Source: Gammaproteobacteria bacterium
GTDB taxonomy: Bacteria > Pseudomonadota > Gammaproteobacteria > UBA9214
DNA length: 6,937 nt
Direction of reading: 5' to 3'
NCBI GenBank assembly: GCA_029859555.1
Contig: JAOUCV010000116.1
Span: 1 to 6,937 of the forward strand
Shown in pieces: positions 5,316 through 6,937 of the stretch. The position numbers and the translations under genes were made by a program. The notes under the pieces were generated by a model. The model saw only the letters and a program-made list of their open reading frames with translations, did no database searches and was not told the origin of the DNA. Positions within the stretch are counted from its first letter, which is position 1. The number at the start of each line of letters is the position of its first letter.

Positions 5316-5650
5316 GTCGCCCCATACACGGACTGCGCGACTGGCTGTTACAGCGGCTGACGGCCGTCTACCTCGGCATTTTCCTGGTCTATCTGCTGGT
5401 GCATTTTCTGCTGCAACCGCAACACAGTTTTCAGCAATGGCATGATTGGGTTACACAGCCCGCCATGATCATCGCCGCAGCACTTTTTATCATGGCATTA
5501 CTGATTCACGGCTGGGTCGGGATGCGCGATATAGTACTCGATTATGTACATGCGACTGGTTTACGACTGGCGATTCTCTCGCTGATTGCCCTGACCTTGA
5601 TGGCCTGCGGGATATGGGCGCTGCGTGTTTTGCTACAGGCCGCGATATAG
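5312..5650 (+). CDS. sdhD: Succinate dehydrogenase hydrophobic membrane anchor subunit
   Basis: SdhD is the second membrane anchor of complex II and completes the heme b and ubiquinone pockets with SdhC. I start it at GTG 5312, which overlaps the sdhC stop as GTGA and gives a 112-residue protein starting MSRPIHGLRDWLLQRLTAVYLG; earlier in-frame starts would run deep into sdhC and add non-homologous sequence. Three membrane segments lie at about 17-34, 50-70 and 84-108. LIHGWVGMRDIVLDYV (64-79) carries His66, Asp77 and Tyr78, which match the E. coli heme ligand His71 and quinone-site Asp82 and Tyr83 with a constant offset of five. The 4-bp overlap implies translational coupling to sdhC. sdhA begins at the base following its TAG. 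Confidence 0.95.
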   Translation: MSRPIHGLRDWLLQRLTAVYLGIFLVYLLVHFLLQPQHSFQQWHDWVTQPAMIIAAALFIMALLIHGWVGMRDIVLDYVHATGLRLAILSLIALTLMACGIWALRVLLQAAI

Positions 5651-6937
5651 ATGATGACAATACCGCGCAGACAGTTTGATACCCTGATTATAGGTGCCGG
5701 CGGCGGTGGTTTGCGCGCCGCCTTGCAACTGTCACAGGCAGATGCGCGTGTTGCCGTAGTCTCCAAGGTATTCCCGACACGTTCGCACACTGTTGCCGCA
5801 CAGGGTGGCGTTAACGCAGCGCTCGCCAATGTCCGTCCGGATGACTGGCACTGGCACATGTTTGATACCGTCAAGGGCAGCGATTACCTCGGTGACCAGG
5901 ACGCAATTGAGTACATGTGCCGCACAGCACCCAAAGCGGTGTACGAACTTGAGCACTTTGGTGTGCCATTCTCGCGTCTTGAAAACGGGCAGATTTATCA
6001 ACGTCAGTTCGGCGGTCAAAGCATGAATTTTGGCGGTGAGCAGGCAGCACGTACCTGTGCAGCAGCAGATCGTACCGGGCACGCTATCCTGCATTCACTT
6101 TATCAACAGAACATTCGATCCAGGACGCATTTCTTTGACGAATACTTTGCCGTCGACCTGCTGCACAATGAAGAAGGTTCATTTCTGGGTGCGCTGGTAC
6201 TGAACATCGCCAGCGGTGAAAAACTGATCATTGAAGCCAAGACTACCTTGCTGGCAACCGGTGGTGCCGGGCAGATATTCCGTACCAATACCAATGCACT
6301 CATTAACACCGGTGACGGTATGGCGATGGCACTGCGTGCCGGTGTGCCATTACAGGACATGGAGTTTTTCCAGTTTCATCCCACCGGTATCGCCGGCAAG
6401 GGCATGTTACTGAGCGAGGGTGCCCGCGGCGAAGGAGGCTACCTCATCAACAGTGAGGGAGAGCGTTTCATGGAGCGCTATGCACCCAACGCGAAAGACC
6501 TGGCCAGTCGTGATGTGGTCAGTCGTGCGATCACCACGGAAGTTCGTGAAGGGCGAGGCTGTGGCCCCGGCAAGGATCATGTACTGCTGACATTGAAACA
6601 CCTTGATGCAGACATGATACGCAAACGTCTGCCCGCCATCCGTGACATGGCACTGACCTTTGCCAATGTGGATATGTGCGATGAGGCGGTGCCGGTGTTC
6701 CCGACGGCACACTACACCATGGGAGGTATCCCCACCAACCGTCATGGCGAAGTAGTCGCACCAATAGAACATGGCCCGGAAGAGGCCGTTACCGGCCTGT
6801 ACGCGGCCGGAGAGTGTGCCTGTGTCTCCGTACACGGCGGCAACCGGCTGGGCGGTAATTCACTGCTCGACATTATCGTCTTTGGACGTGCCGCCGGAAA
6901 CAGGATTGTTGAGTTCCTTGGCGAGAACCGCTATCAC
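5651..6937 (+). CDS. sdhA: Succinate dehydrogenase flavoprotein subunit, 3' end outside window
   Basis: SdhA oxidises succinate to fumarate in the TCA cycle and passes electrons through covalent FAD to the SdhB iron-sulfur clusters. The 429 codons present are uninterrupted and match E. coli SdhA throughout; a full-length protein would be nearly 590 residues, so roughly the last quarter is missing. The FAD dinucleotide-binding segment LIIGAGGGG is at 12-20. SHTVAAQGG at 45-53 contains His46, the covalent flavin attachment site. FQFHPTG at 240-246 supplies His243, followed by Glu256 in SEGARGEGG and the proton-transfer Arg287 in SRDVVSR. His354 is in PTAHYTMGG, and Arg399 in [12 protein letters not shown] binds substrate. 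The first ATG directly follows the sdhD stop and a second ATG follows it at once; either could be used. No frameshift or missing catalytic residue is seen. sdhB is expected next. Confidence 0.98.
   Translation, partial: MMTIPRRQFDTLIIGAGGGGLRAALQLSQADARVAVVSKVFPTRSHTVAAQGGVNAALANVRPDDWHWHMFDTVKGSDYLGDQDAIEYMCRTAPKAVYELEHFGVPFSRLENGQIYQRQFGGQSMNFGGEQAARTCAAADRTGHAILHSLYQQNIRSRTHFFDEYFAVDLLHNEEGSFLGALVLNIASGEKLIIEAKTTLLATGGAGQIFRTNTNALINTGDGMAMALRAGVPLQDMEFFQFHPTGIAGKGMLLSEGARGEGGYLINSEGERFMERYAPNAKDLASRDVVSRAITTEVREGRGCGPGKDHVLLTLKHLDADMIRKRLPAIRDMALTFANVDMCDEAVPVFPTAHYTMGGIPTNRHGEVVAPIEHGPEEAVTGLYAAGECACVSVHGGNRLGGNSLLDIIVFGRAAGNRIVEFLGENRYH

Noticed and set aside
6407..6835. 142-codon minus-strand frame inside sdhA
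   Set aside because: It is antisense to highly conserved SdhA active-site sequence and is best explained as a codon-bias shadow.
1..6937. A hidden mobile element, defence system, CRISPR array or toxin-antitoxin pair
   Set aside because: No transposase, integrase, terminal repeats, spaced direct-repeat array or paired small genes were found on either strand; all substantial sequence is explained by housekeeping-type genes.

Overview
The window reads as a stretch of gammaproteobacterial chromosome of moderate GC content. The best evidence is the sdhC-sdhD-sdhA gene order, the E. coli-like SdhC, SdhD and SdhA sequences, and a YgfZ protein ending in the same LPYSL tail as the E. coli protein. 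I see no tRNA or rRNA gene, CRISPR array, insertion sequence, integrase or phage gene. Nothing suggests recent transfer. The region looks like ordinary, densely packed core genome with no stretch over 300 bases lacking a gene.

Layout from left to right. (1) The 3' part of an Opp/Dpp-type peptide ABC transporter ATPase (to 910, cut by the left edge). (2) A class V, AGXT-like alanine/serine-glyoxylate aminotransferase (996-2174), probably with its own extended -10 promoter. (3) A GC-rich hairpin at 2202-2233 separating it from the convergent msrB. (4) An exported, zinc-less MsrB methionine-R-sulfoxide reductase on the minus strand (2239-2814). (5) A 151-base AT-rich divergent region with a perfect 17-bp palindrome. 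(6) A secreted alpha/beta hydrolase of the DUF3530 type (2966-3772). (7) ygfZ on the minus strand (3754-4797), overlapping the hydrolase tail to tail by 19 bp. (8) A 137-base divergent control region. (9) The succinate dehydrogenase operon sdhC-sdhD-sdhA (from 4935; sdhA is cut by the right edge at codon 429).

How the genes work together. SdhC and SdhD are the membrane anchor and cytochrome b subunits, and SdhA is the flavoprotein of complex II. sdhC and sdhD overlap by 4 bp and sdhA starts directly after sdhD's stop, so the three are almost certainly one transcript; sdhB is expected just outside the window. YgfZ is a folate-binding protein that supports iron-sulfur enzymes, so its position back to back with an operon encoding an Fe-S respiratory enzyme is functionally sensible. 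The msrB/hydrolase pair is divergent and both products appear to be exported, which hints at (but does not prove) a shared envelope role.

I found no clearly new biological system. The observations most worth a second look are the single-cysteine exported MsrB, the palindrome between msrB and the hydrolase, the back-to-back ygfZ/sdh promoters, and a tandem 10-bp repeat inside msrB.
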